Shown here piece after piece: positions 24,789 to 32,430 of a stretch of DNA of 55,807 bases. Numbering within the stretch: position 1 is the stretch's first letter; the number at the start of each line of letters is the position of its first letter. The stretch is from assembly GCA_035647855.1 (NCBI GenBank), contig DASRMP010000033.1, positions 1 to 55,807 on the forward strand, in the 5' to 3' direction. The position numbers and the translations under genes were made by a program. The notes below the pieces were generated by a model. The model saw nothing but the letters and a program-made list of their open reading frames with translations. It was not told the DNA's origin and made no database searches. This DNA is from JAAZBW01 sp035647855 (GTDB lineage Bacteria; Actinomycetota; Actinomycetes; Actinomycetales; Actinomycetaceae).

Positions 24789-26207
24789 CTAGTCTGCCAC
24801 AGCGCCCGGCATGGTTTCCACCACGGAACGGGCCCATACGGCGTCATCCTGCTCACGTCCACCGACCAGGAATCGCCTCGCGCCGACGTTGGCGAATCCA
24901 CTGCGGGCGTAGAACTTCTGCGAACGCCGGTTCCTGAGGTTGGTTCCGAGCCAGACCACGTCGATCGGCTGGCCCTCGACCCGGATCCCGCCCAGGGTGG
25001 CGAGCGTGGCCTCCATCAGCGCCTGGCCCATGCCGGTCGAGTGGTGCTCGCTCCGCACGTAGATCTTCGAGAGTTCGGCGGCGGGCCGCTGTGGCACGAT
25101 CTTGGCCACGTCATCGGCGTATGGTTCCTCGTCCGCTGTGAGTGGGATCACCGCGAGCGTGTAGCCGGCAAGGGCGTCGATGCCATCGATCTCGCCGACA
25201 AGTACCAGGTATCGCTCCGGCTCGGTGAGGTACTCACGGAACCGCCGAGGCGTGAGGTTGCGGGAGATGAACACCGCAATATCGCGCTGCGTCAGCTCGG
25301 GCGGGCACGCCAGCGGGAACGTGGCGGCGGCGAGGTTCGCGAGCGCGTCCGCATCCCGGGGACGCGCTCGCCGGATCCGCATCCTTCTCAGTCCGGTTTG
25401 CGTCACCGCCCAGCCGAGACGGGCGAGGGTCGCCCGGTCGCCCTTGTCGATCTGCTCGGGCCGGAGTGCCGCGGCCATATCGGGCCGGCGAGTGACCGTG
25501 CGTTCGAGTGCGCGGTCGCGGCGCCATCGCTCAATCTGCGCGTGGTTGCCGCTGAGGAGGACCGGTGGCACTTCCAGCTCCCGCCACTTCGTCGGCCGTG
25601 TGTATCCGGGGTATTCGAGCAGGCCGGCAGTGCCGTGCGATTCCTCTGCCAGTGACTCCGGGTTGCCCACGACCCCGGGCAGCAGCCGCGCCACCGCCTC
25701 CACGAGGGCGAGCGCCGCCACTTCGCCGCCGTTCAGCACGTAATCGCCGAGCGAGTACTCGAGCGTCTCGAGGTTCTCGCCGGCCCCGCCGGTCTCGCCG
25801 TAGTGCTCGGCAACGCGCGCGTCGATCCCCTCGTAGCGTCCGCACGCAATCACCAGGTGGTCCACAGTCGCCAGGTCCTCGACGATCCGCTGTGTGAGCC
25901 GTGTCCCCGACGGCGTGGGGATCGCCAGGACCGTGCGGGGTCCTGCCGAGCCGTGGGCGTCGTCCGGAACGCTGACCTCGGCGGCAAGGACCTCGTCGAT
26001 GGCGCTGCCCCAGACGTCCGGCTTCATGACCATGCCCGCCCCGCCGCCGGTGGGTGTGTCATCGACTGTGCGGTGCGCGTCGTCAGTCCAGTCCCGCAAA
26101 TCGTGGAGGGCGAGTTGGAGGTGCCCCGCCTCGGCGGCCCTGCCGATGAGCGAGAGCTCGAGCGGGGCGAGGTACTCAGGGAAGATCGTGATGATATCGA
26201 TACGCAT
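24789..26207 (-). CDS. trmD: tRNA (guanine37-N1)-methyltransferase TrmD fused to a GNAT acetyltransferase domain
   Basis: TrmD methylates G37 of tRNAs reading CCN, CUN and CGG codons, preventing frameshifts. Residues 1-270 are a full TrmD: MRIDIITIFPEY, TPTGGGAGMVMKPDVW, ACGRYEGIDARV, the SPOUT knot motif YSLGDYVLNGGEVAALAL and VVGNPESLAEESH. In the same frame, with no stop, residues 276-472 form a GNAT-like domain: MRIRRARPRDADALANLA at its start and SKIYVRSEHHSTGMGQALMEA as the acetyl-CoA loop, then WLGTNLRNRRSQKFYARSGF. An internal ATG at 25380-25382 could start the GNAT part separately, but its ribosome-binding site spacing is too short. The ATG start overlaps the rimM stop by one base (TAATG). 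Confidence 0.93.
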   Translation of the reverse strand: MRIDIITIFPEYLAPLELSLIGRAAEAGHLQLALHDLRDWTDDAHRTVDDTPTGGGAGMVMKPDVWGSAIDEVLAAEVSVPDDAHGSAGPRTVLAIPTPSGTRLTQRIVEDLATVDHLVIACGRYEGIDARVAEHYGETGGAGENLETLEYSLGDYVLNGGEVAALALVEAVARLLPGVVGNPESLAEESHGTAGLLEYPGYTRPTKWRELEVPPVLLSGNHAQIERWRRDRALERTVTRRPDMAAALRPEQIDKGDRATLARLGWAVTQTGLRRMRIRRARPRDADALANLAAATFPLACPPELTQRDIAVFISRNLTPRRFREYLTEPERYLVLVGEIDGIDALAGYTLAVIPLTADEEPYADDVAKIVPQRPAAELSKIYVRSEHHSTGMGQALMEATLATLGGIRVEGQPIDVVWLGTNLRNRRSQKFYARSGFANVGARRFLVGGREQDDAVWARSVVETMPGAVAD

Positions 26208-26713
26208 TATTCGTCAGCCTCTCCGTCGAACAGTCCACCCGGTGGGTCCACGACGACTCCCTCACCGGACACCTCAGGAACAAGTGTCGTCACGAACGGC
26301 ACGCGGACCTCGCCGCCAGGCGTCGCCACGACGAGCAGGTCCTGCGCCGGCCCGGTCTCGACGGCGGCAACAGTCCCCAGCGATCGTCCGTCCGTGTTCG
26401 TGACCGGCAGCCCCACGAGTTCCTCGATGTACCACTCGTCCGGCTCGGACTCCCATTCCTCGGTCTCGATCGAGAGCTCGGCACCGCGCAGACTCTCGGC
26501 GCCCTCGCGGTCTTTGATCTCCTCGAAGCGCAACTGCCAGGAGTCCGCGGTGCTGCGGGCGTCCGCGATCGTGAGCTCGGGATGCTCGGCGGACGACGTG
26601 TCAAGGATGACGCCGGGCCGGAATCGCACGCGGGGATCGTCCGTGCGCACGATGAGCTTCACGTGGCCCTTCAGCCCGTGCGGCCCCGCAACAGTGGCGA
26701 CAACGAGTTCCAT
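26207..26713 (-). CDS. rimM: Ribosome maturation factor RimM
   Basis: RimM binds S19 and assists 30S head assembly. The 168-residue protein begins VVATVAGPHGLKGHVKLIVRTDDP, the family signature for the N-terminal barrel. The PRC-barrel C-domain contains WYIEELVGLPVTN, GTVAAVETGPAQDLLVV and VPFVTTLVPEV. ATG 26711-26713 gives the conserved MELVVA start; longer readings enter non-homologous sequence. It is one-base coupled to trmD. An unrelated lipoprotein gene lies between it and khpA. Confidence 0.96.
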   Translation of the reverse strand: MELVVATVAGPHGLKGHVKLIVRTDDPRVRFRPGVILDTSSAEHPELTIADARSTADSWQLRFEEIKDREGAESLRGAELSIETEEWESEPDEWYIEELVGLPVTNTDGRSLGTVAAVETGPAQDLLVVATPGGEVRVPFVTTLVPEVSGEGVVVDPPGGLFDGEADE

Positions 26714-26792
26714 GCCTCGATTATCACCCTCTTTGCAGGGACTGGTTCCGGCTGCCCTCGGGTCGGGCGGTCTCAGGGAGGCTCCGCCCATT

Positions 26793-27977
26793 TCACGGAA
26801 GGGTCCCCACGTGGATGGTGTCGTCCTCGTCCCACGCCAACTGGTCACCACAGAGGGAGGGAAGCCCCGCGATCTCGGTGGTGCCGAGCCGGTAGATGCT
26901 CCCCTCCGCGAGTTCGAGCACGTACTGCTCCCATGGCCCGTCATCCTCCGGGCGCCCCTCCGACCAGGCGATCCAGCCGTCCGTCACGGCCACGTGCCGG
27001 GCGGGGTCGTCGAGCACCACGAGGGTGGCCTCCCCGTCTTCGACGACGACGAGATATGGCTCCTCGCCCTGTCCCCGTTGGAAGGTCATGACGAGGAGTT
27101 CTCCCGAGCGGGAGGACGCGGTGGGTGTGAGGACCATGCCGGCGGTGCCGCCGGCGCGAGGACGACCGGAGAGAAGCAGCACGTCCCGCTCTGGGGTGAT
27201 CTCGTGCAATTCGAAGGCGCCGGGATCCATCTCCTCGGCAACCCCTGGCGTGAGGGAGTAGAGGGCGCCGCGGTCGGTGTGGCCGAGCATTTCGCCGTTC
27301 TCCGCCGCGATGACCCAAGAGCCGTCAGTGGTAACCAACACGATCGGAGATGCATTGAGTTCTCCGGTCCCTGGCTCGTTCTCGTGGGCTTGGAGCCAGA
27401 TGCCGCCATCTCCGGCGATGGTCGTGTAGCCCGCACTCCAGGGAGTCATCGCGGTGTCGAGCAGCGTGGTAATCCCGTCCGGATCCAGTTGCACCAGAAT
27501 GAGGTCCGGTTCGAACGCCTCGCCGGTTTCGAAGAAGAGCAGGACTTTGTCATCTCCGGCTGCGGGGCTGTAGAAGTGGCTGCTCACAGTCTCGGAGATC
27601 GCGACTCCCGACGGGCTTCCGAAGCGGGCGCCGGCGTCGTTGCCCTCGGCGAAGAGACCGGTCAGGCTGCCATCACACGCGACGTTCGCCAGTTGCGTCG
27701 CCTCCCAGGCGTACTGCTGTTCTGTGCCGAGTGCGACGAAGACCGCCGGCTCGTCCAGCACGGTGGTCACCGGGATCTCGGCGCCCACGGCGTCGAAGAG
27801 CTGAGGCAGGTTGCTCGGGCGGGCCACGTCAGCGGTCGCTTCGGCTGTGGATGGGGTCTGCGGTGTGGGCGTCCCATCCCCGTCGGGTTCGCCCGTCGAC
27901 GTCGTACATGCGGCGAGGACCAGGGCAGCTACGAGGACGGGAACTGCGGAGAAGACTACGGGTGAGCGGCGGCGCAT
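26793..27977 (-). CDS. Predicted lipoprotein of unknown function, possibly beta-propeller
   Basis: A 394-residue exported lipoprotein: MRRRSPVVFSAVPVLVAALVLAAC carries a basic start, hydrophobic core and a lipobox Cys near residue 24. A Thr/Pro/Ser-rich linker follows. The remainder is acidic and made of repeated short strands with recurring Gly-Asp and Trp motifs (AGDGGIWLQ, TTDGSWVIAAENGEM, VTDGWIAWSEGRPEDDG, CGDQLAWDEDD), which suggests a beta-propeller. I do not recognise a named family. It interrupts the usual rpsP-khpA-rimM-trmD order. Its start is ATG 27975-27977. Confidence 0.82.
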   Translation of the reverse strand: MRRRSPVVFSAVPVLVAALVLAACTTSTGEPDGDGTPTPQTPSTAEATADVARPSNLPQLFDAVGAEIPVTTVLDEPAVFVALGTEQQYAWEATQLANVACDGSLTGLFAEGNDAGARFGSPSGVAISETVSSHFYSPAAGDDKVLLFFETGEAFEPDLILVQLDPDGITTLLDTAMTPWSAGYTTIAGDGGIWLQAHENEPGTGELNASPIVLVTTDGSWVIAAENGEMLGHTDRGALYSLTPGVAEEMDPGAFELHEITPERDVLLLSGRPRAGGTAGMVLTPTASSRSGELLVMTFQRGQGEEPYLVVVEDGEATLVVLDDPARHVAVTDGWIAWSEGRPEDDGPWEQYVLELAEGSIYRLGTTEIAGLPSLCGDQLAWDEDDTIHVGTLP

Positions 27978-28094
27978 ACTCGATTCTGACGTTCCTCGTT
28001 GCCGGGTGCCAGGTTCATCGCCGGCATCTCGCCTCAAGGGATGCCAACGTCTGTGCGGACGGCGGGCTCAGCCCGGTGGGTAAGCCTGCGAGCC

Positions 28095-28122
28095 GAAGGT
28101 TAGGGCCCACACGCTAACCTTC
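28095..28122. other. Inverted repeat upstream of the lipoprotein gene
   Basis: A perfect 9-bp inverted repeat (GAAGGTTAG with CTAACCTTC) has a ten-base loop and a further AGC/GCT pair outside. A third partner, GGCCTAACC at 28130-28138, can pair with GGTTAGGGCC at 28098-28107, so alternative structures exist. It lies in the 278-bp gap 27978-28255, about 120 bases before the lipoprotein start on the minus strand. Operator, terminator or leader are all possible. The rest of the gap holds only the khpA terminator candidate. Confidence 0.5.
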
Positions 28123-28203
28123 AGCTCCCGGCCTAACCCATGGCGCACAAAGCCGCGCACAGCCGACCGCAGCGACCCCGGAATCGGGCCGAAGTGACGA
28201 CGA

Positions 28204-28234
28204 ACCCGGCACCCCCAACAGCGGGGAGCCGGGT
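28204..28234 (-). terminator. Hairpin downstream of khpA
   Basis: ACCCGGC-T-CCCC pairs with GGGG-T-GCCGGGT across a short loop, giving an 11-bp stem with one T-T mismatch. It starts about 22 bases past the khpA stop. The following TCGTCGTCAC is only modestly T-rich, so termination strength is uncertain. Confidence 0.5.
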
Positions 28235-28255
28235 CCGATCAGATGGTTGGCGCGC

Positions 28256-28492
28256 TCAGCGGCCGTCGGTGTCGACAACATCGACGCGAACGGGCCCCTT
28301 GGCGAGTGCACCGATCACGGTCCGAAGCGCCTTGGCCGTGCGGCCGGAACGGCCGATGACGCGACCGAGGTCGTCCGGGTGCACGCGCACCTCGAGCATC
28401 TCGCCGCGGCGCATCGACCGGGAAGAGACGCGGACCTCGTCCGGGTGGTCGACGATCCCACGGACCAGGTGGTCGAGGGCGTCGGCGAGCAT
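28256..28492 (-). CDS. khpA: KH-domain RNA-binding protein KhpA
   Basis: A 78-residue single-KH protein, formerly UPF0109. The conserved core is VRVHPDDLGRVIGRSGRTAKALRTVI, with the GxxG loop as GRSG. KhpA with KhpB binds many transcripts and affects growth and division in firmicutes. It follows rpsP with a one-base overlap (TGATG), its normal position between rpsP and rimM. Confidence 0.94.
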   Translation of the reverse strand: MLADALDHLVRGIVDHPDEVRVSSRSMRRGEMLEVRVHPDDLGRVIGRSGRTAKALRTVIGALAKGPVRVDVVDTDGR

Positions 28493-29028
28493 CAGGACTC
28501 CTCGGGCTCGGCCGGCGAGTCAGCGGACTCCGGCGAGTCAGCGGACTCCGGCGAGTCGGCGGACTCGGGCGAATCGGCGGACTCCGGCGAGTCAGCGGAC
28601 TCCGGCGAGTCAGCGGACTGGGGAGAGTCACTGGACTTGGCAGCCTTTTCGGCCGCCGCCCTCTCCGCAACCGTGGCCTTCTTCAGTTCGGCCGCGTCGT
28701 CGGCCATCTTGATCGCGGCAGCGGCGTCGGACTTCTCTGCCTTGACCTTCAGGGTGCCCTCGGCGCCCTCGATGCCCTTGTGCTTCTGCCAGTCGCCGGT
28801 GATCTTGAGGAGCGCCATGACCTGCTCGGTCGGCTGTGCGCCAACGCCGAGCCAGTACTGGGCACGCCCGGAGTCGATCTCGATGAACGACGGCTCCTCT
28901 GTCGGGTGGTACTTGCCGATCTCCTCGATCGCGCGGCCGTCGCGCTTGGAGCGCGAGTCCATCACGACGACCCGGTAGTACGGTGCGCGCATCTTGCCCA
29001 TGCGCTTGAGTCGAATCTTGACAGCCAC
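28492..29028 (-). CDS. rpsP: 30S ribosomal protein S16 with a repeated acidic C-terminal tail
   Basis: S16 is an early-binding 30S assembly protein. The core (1-about 85) is canonical: KIRLKRMGKMRAPYYRVVVMDSRSKRDGRAIEEIG, written here in parts, then YWLGVGAQPTEQVMALLK near residue 60. It continues with a helical Lys/Ala-rich stretch and ends in about seven copies of a SPESAD hexapeptide, reaching 178 residues compared with roughly 80-160 in relatives. The repeat is encoded by an 18-bp tandem array. Start is GTG 29026-29028 with an AGGAG site. Its TGA overlaps the khpA ATG by one base. Confidence 0.96.
   Translation of the reverse strand: MAVKIRLKRMGKMRAPYYRVVVMDSRSKRDGRAIEEIGKYHPTEEPSFIEIDSGRAQYWLGVGAQPTEQVMALLKITGDWQKHKGIEGAEGTLKVKAEKSDAAAAIKMADDAAELKKATVAERAAAEKAAKSSDSPQSADSPESADSPESADSPESADSPESADSPESADSPAEPEES
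28514..28621 (-). repeat. 18-bp tandem repeat in rpsP, six units
   Basis: Six consecutive 18-bp units start at 28514, 28532, 28550, 28568, 28586 and 28604. Units 1, 2 and 5 are identical at all 18 positions and the others differ at one to three. A diverged seventh unit follows at 28622-28639. Each encodes one SPESAD-type hexapeptide. Such an array can change length by slippage without changing the frame. Confidence 0.92.
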
Positions 29029-29207
29029 TTGTGTGGAATCTCCTGTATCTGTTCTGAGCCACGCCAGAGCCCGGTGGGATTCGGGCCGTGCGGGACTCGG
29101 GACTTGGCTTCAACGAGTGAGAGGGCCTCGAGGCAGCCGAGTACGCCTGCCCATTGTGCCAGACACCGCCCCGCGCCGGTACCTGCGAAGTGCCGGTCAA
29201 CGTCCAA

Positions 29208-29238
29208 GGCGGGTGTGATCTGAACGACCACACCCGCC
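29208..29238. other. Perfect 10-bp hairpin upstream of rpsP
   Basis: GGCGGGTGTG and CACACCCGCC flank an 11-base loop in the 271-bp gap between the ABC permease gene and rpsP. It could be a second terminator for the ABC operon. It could also be part of an S16 leader. No T tract follows on either strand. Nothing else apart from the adjacent hairpin at 29270-29296 is clear in this gap. Confidence 0.45.
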
Positions 29239-29269
29239 TGACCGGGGGCTCATACCGCCGCCTGGTCGC

Positions 29270-29296
29270 TCCGCCCGGCCCCTCCTGCCGGGCGGA
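29270..29296 (-). terminator. Terminator-like hairpin after the ABC permease gene
   Basis: A perfect 10-bp GC-rich stem (TCCGCCCGGC with GCCGGGCGGA) and a seven-base loop start four bases past the permease stop on the minus strand. There is no T tract, as is common in this phylum. Confidence 0.6.
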
Positions 29297-29299
29297 AGC

Positions 29300-30043
29300 T
29301 TATGGGACTTTGAGCCGGCGCATCATCAGAATGTAAGCAGCACCGGCGAGAGCCGTGTGGATGAGTCCCTGGATGACGCCGAAGGTGCTGAACCAGTCAT
29401 ACCAGCCCCAGCGGAAGTGCTCCGCCGCAATCGGGATGACCACGAAGATCAGGACCAAGGCGATGACGCCGACCAGCCAGTGGAATCGGACGAAGACGAC
29501 GCCCACCGCCAGGCCGAAGAGCAGCCCCGCGAACACGCCCACCGTACCGATCAGAACAGCGATCGCGACGTCGCCGAGCCCGGGGTCGACGCCCATGGCG
29601 TCGAACAGACGCTCGGTCATTTCGAGGTTGAATGTGCTCTCGAGCAAATAGACCACGAAGGCGGCAAGCCCGAGCGTGATGGTCGCGATCGCCGTCGTGA
29701 TGAGGTTGGCGATCGTGATGTTGCGCCTCGTGGCCCCCATGGCTATGGGGACGCGCGAGAAGCCCGCCCCCATGATGATCGCCTGGACGAACGCGGCGAT
29801 CAGGGCAACTACCAACGTAATGCCGAACCACGTGGTGTGCACATGGTCGCCCTCGACGGTGATACCAACCCGGCCTCCGGACCACTCGGAGAAGAGCCAA
29901 CCGACGAGGGTGACCACAACGCCCCCCACCGCTGACCAGGCCATCGTTTGGAAGATATCAGCAGTCAGATTCCTTGTGAGGCGCCGGATCTGGCCGGCGT
30001 TGGCCGAACTGCTCGAGGTGCGAGGACTGACGGCGGTTGTCAT
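29300..30043 (-). CDS. ABC transporter membrane subunit (YtrA-linked cassette)
   Basis: A 247-residue integral membrane protein with about six hydrophobic segments (for example SAVGGVVVTLVGWLF, ITLVVALIAAFVQAIIMGAG, LITTAIATITLGLAAFVVYL, GVFAGLLFGLAVGVVFV and VGVIALVLIFVVIPIA). There is no nucleotide-binding motif. It is coupled to the ABC ATPase gene by a four-base ATGA overlap and is the last gene of the gntR-ATPase-permease operon. Substrate is unknown; related cassettes export or resist antimicrobials that act on the envelope. Confidence 0.82.
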   Translation of the reverse strand: MTTAVSPRTSSSSANAGQIRRLTRNLTADIFQTMAWSAVGGVVVTLVGWLFSEWSGGRVGITVEGDHVHTTWFGITLVVALIAAFVQAIIMGAGFSRVPIAMGATRRNITIANLITTAIATITLGLAAFVVYLLESTFNLEMTERLFDAMGVDPGLGDVAIAVLIGTVGVFAGLLFGLAVGVVFVRFHWLVGVIALVLIFVVIPIAAEHFRWGWYDWFSTFGVIQGLIHTALAGAAYILMMRRLKVP

Positions 30044-30798
30044 CGCTGGATTCCTTCCTTGCGGGCCCCACTCACGGCGATCAGGACATCGGTGAGCGAG
30101 GCGACCTTGCCTTCTGTGGAGAACTGCCGGCGGACACTGTCGGTGTTGCCTGCGGCGGCCACGCGGCCGCGGTTGAGCACGATGACGTCCTCCATGAGGT
30201 CTTCCACCTCATCGAGGAGGTGTGAGGAGAGAATGATCGTGCGGGGGTTTGCGACATAGTCGGCCATCAACTCGTCGTAGAACATGCGCCGGGCGACGGC
30301 GTCCATGCCGAGGTAGACCTCGTCGAAAATGGTGAGCGGGGCCCGTGTGGCGAGGCCCATCGCGGCGGACAGTGCGGAACGCTTGCCGGTGGAGAGCTTC
30401 TCCGGAGTGCCCTTCACGCGCACCTCGAACTTGTCTAGGAGTCCGTAGCAGTAGTCGTTGTCCCAGAAGGGATTCAGGTCCGCCATCCACTTCAGCGTCT
30501 GTTTGGTCTTGGAGTCCTCCCAGACTCCGCCCTTCTCGCGCATGAGGCAGATCTGCGTGGTCACCTCTGCGTTCTCCCAGGGGTTGCGGCCGCCGACGGC
30601 AATGCTGCCGGTCTGTACGGGTCGCAGCGCGGCGACGAGAGAGAGCCACGTGGTCTTGCCGGCGCCGTTCCGCCCGACGAGTCCCGTGATGGTTCCGGGG
30701 CGCACGCTGCAGGTCACGTTGTCCAGGGCGACGACGTCACGGAATCGGTGGCTCAGTCCGATAGTTTCGATTCCGAGCGGGGTGGTGCCGGCTCTCAT
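30040..30798 (-). CDS. ABC transporter ATP-binding protein (YtrB-like)
   Basis: A 252-residue ATPase. Walker A is GRNGAGKTT near residue 43, the Q-loop lies in QICLMREKGGVW, Walker B is LTIFDEVYLGMD, and the switch His is in ILSSHLLDEVED. The signature motif reads LSTGKRSALS instead of LSGGQ, a divergence I associate with the YtrB-type subfamily. It is coupled to the gntR gene before it and the permease gene after it by four-base overlaps. Confidence 0.9.
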   Translation of the reverse strand: MRAGTTPLGIETIGLSHRFRDVVALDNVTCSVRPGTITGLVGRNGAGKTTWLSLVAALRPVQTGSIAVGGRNPWENAEVTTQICLMREKGGVWEDSKTKQTLKWMADLNPFWDNDYCYGLLDKFEVRVKGTPEKLSTGKRSALSAAMGLATRAPLTIFDEVYLGMDAVARRMFYDELMADYVANPRTIILSSHLLDEVEDLMEDVIVLNRGRVAAAGNTDSVRRQFSTEGKVASLTDVLIAVSGARKEGIQR

Positions 30799-31157
30799 TT
30801 CTGCTCCCTGTTGATGTAGTCGACGAGGGCGGACCGCGGGATCCCGAGGAGTTCCGCTTCTTCGAGTGCCGGATCGAGGGTGTCCGTGAAGTAGTCTCCG
30901 CGCATCGTGCTGCGGAGGGACTCCCTGGCACCGCTGGCCACGAACATCCCAATGCCGCGCCGCTTGATGAGAAGCCCATCGTCCACGAGCAAGTTCATGG
31001 CCTTGGCGGCGGTCGCCGGATTGATACGGTACGTGGTCGCATACTGGGTGGTTGACATGACCTGGTTCTCCTCCTCCAACTCTCCCGAGAGGATGTCGCG
31101 CCGGATCTGCCCGGCGATCTGCTGATAGATCGGTGTCCGATCGTCGAACTCGCTCAC
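30795..31157 (-). CDS. GntR family transcriptional regulator, YtrA subfamily
   Basis: A 120-residue repressor-like protein. The N-terminal winged helix-turn-helix is typical GntR (PIYQQIAGQIRRDILSGEL, then YRINPATAAKAMNLLVDDGLL and RRGIGMFVASGA). The very short C-terminal region (about 50 residues) marks the YtrA subfamily, which usually represses its own ABC operon. The GTG start has a GGGGGAGA site. A 24-bp inverted repeat and a TTGACA box lie directly upstream, consistent with autoregulation. Confidence 0.92.
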   Translation of the reverse strand: MSEFDDRTPIYQQIAGQIRRDILSGELEEENQVMSTTQYATTYRINPATAAKAMNLLVDDGLLIKRRGIGMFVASGARESLRSTMRGDYFTDTLDPALEEAELLGIPRSALVDYINREQK

Positions 31158-31172
31158 CTCTCCCCCTTCCCT

Positions 31173-31217
31173 GGTTCGTTACATGACTAGTGAACCACTT
31201 AATCGACGACGTGTCAA
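31173..31217 (-). promoter_or_regulatory. Promoter with overlapping operator for the gntR-ABC operon
   Basis: On the minus strand a perfect -35 box TTGACA lies at 31212-31217. About 17 bases downstream is a weak -10, inside a 24-bp inverted repeat (GGTTC...GAACC, 31173-31196) centred near an ACTAGT palindrome. A repressor bound there would cover the -10 and start region. Binding by the adjacent YtrA-type regulator is an inference. The remaining 125 bases up to the amidohydrolase gene show nothing. Confidence 0.6.
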
Positions 31218-31341
31218 CAGCGCCTTCGAAGAAGGAATCGGAGCGTGCACGCCCGGAGAACCGCTCTCCTCTGTGGTTTCGGCCACGCTGTCCGCGGCGA
31301 ACGCCGGGATGCGATCCGAATCGCGCCTGGACGAGGCTTGC

Positions 31342-32430
31342 TCAGCGAACGCTTACGCCGTGCAGCAGGACGGCCTTCGGCCGGGTCAGGTTCGCGACGT
31401 CGTCGCGGGGGTCATCCTCATAGACGACCACGTCGGCCGGCTCTCCTTCGCCCAGAGCGGGCGCGCCGAGGTACTTCCGGGCCCGCCAGGTCGCGAAGTC
31501 GACGACGTCGGCCGCGTCGATGCCGGCCTCCTGCCAGCGCATCAGCTCGGCGGGCAGTGTGCCGTGCCCCAGGGTTCCACCGGCATCGGATCCCGGCAGC
31601 AGCTGGACTCCCGCCGCCGCGAAGTCCCTCACCTGCTGGTGCCGATGCTCGTACATGCCTTGCATCTGGTCCGCGTAGGCCGGGAACCTGGCACCGGCGG
31701 CCGCCGCGAAGTCACAGAAGTTGTCCACCTGGCGGAGAGTCGGCGTCACGGGGATTCCGCGGCGGGCGGCCTCTGCGATCTGGTCGGCGTCCATGCCCGT
31801 GCCGTGCTCGATGCAGTCGATGCCCGCGTCGAGCAGCGGTCCGATGCTCGCGTGGCTGAACGCGTGAACAGTGACGCGTGCACCGTTCTCGTGGGCGGCC
31901 GCAATCCCGTCCTTGAGGACCTCCGCGGGCCAGAGCGGCGCCACCACGGCGTCCGCGCCCATGGACCGGTCGAGCCAGTCCGCGACCAGCTTCACCCAGC
32001 CATCCCCGGCCCTCGCCTGGCGCGCCATCTCCTCCGGCAACTGGGCCACGTCATCAAGTTCCACGGCGTACCCGCGGATGTACCGCCTCGGCCGGGCGAT
32101 GTGGCGCCCGGCGCGGATGATACGGGGCAGGTCCGCGCGCTGGTCCACCCAGCGCGTGTCCATGACGTTGCCCGCCTCGCGGATCAGGAGCACGCCGGTG
32201 TCCCGATCGGCGATCGCGTCGGCCTCCGCCGTCGCGAGATCGGTCGCGCCGTCGGCGCCGAGGCCCACGTGGCAGTGCAGGTCGACGAGGCCGGGGAGTG
32301 CGTAGCCAGAGATCGTGGAGATGCTCCCACTGCTGTCCGCCGTGGGCGGCTCGTGCAGAACCGTTCCCCCGCTCACCCAGGCCTGGTCACGCTCGACGTG
32401 TCCGAGGATCGGACCCGTGAGATGAATCAT
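31342..32430 (-). CDS. Amidohydrolase superfamily metal-dependent hydrolase
   Basis: A 362-residue enzyme of the amidohydrolase superfamily, closest in style to imidazolonepropionase-like or dipeptidase-like members. Metal-site motifs appear in order: LVDLHCHVG near residue 50, WVKLVADW with the likely carboxylated Lys, VTVHAFSHAS, DCIEHGTGM, and LLPGSDAGGTLGHG with the final Asp. The substrate cannot be assigned. It is coupled to ffh by a four-base overlap (ATGA), a pairing I recall from other actinobacteria. Confidence 0.87.
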   Translation of the reverse strand: MIHLTGPILGHVERDQAWVSGGTVLHEPPTADSSGSISTISGYALPGLVDLHCHVGLGADGATDLATAEADAIADRDTGVLLIREAGNVMDTRWVDQRADLPRIIRAGRHIARPRRYIRGYAVELDDVAQLPEEMARQARAGDGWVKLVADWLDRSMGADAVVAPLWPAEVLKDGIAAAHENGARVTVHAFSHASIGPLLDAGIDCIEHGTGMDADQIAEAARRGIPVTPTLRQVDNFCDFAAAAGARFPAYADQMQGMYEHRHQQVRDFAAAGVQLLPGSDAGGTLGHGTLPAELMRWQEAGIDAADVVDFATWRARKYLGAPALGEGEPADVVVYEDDPRDDVANLTRPKAVLLHGVSVR

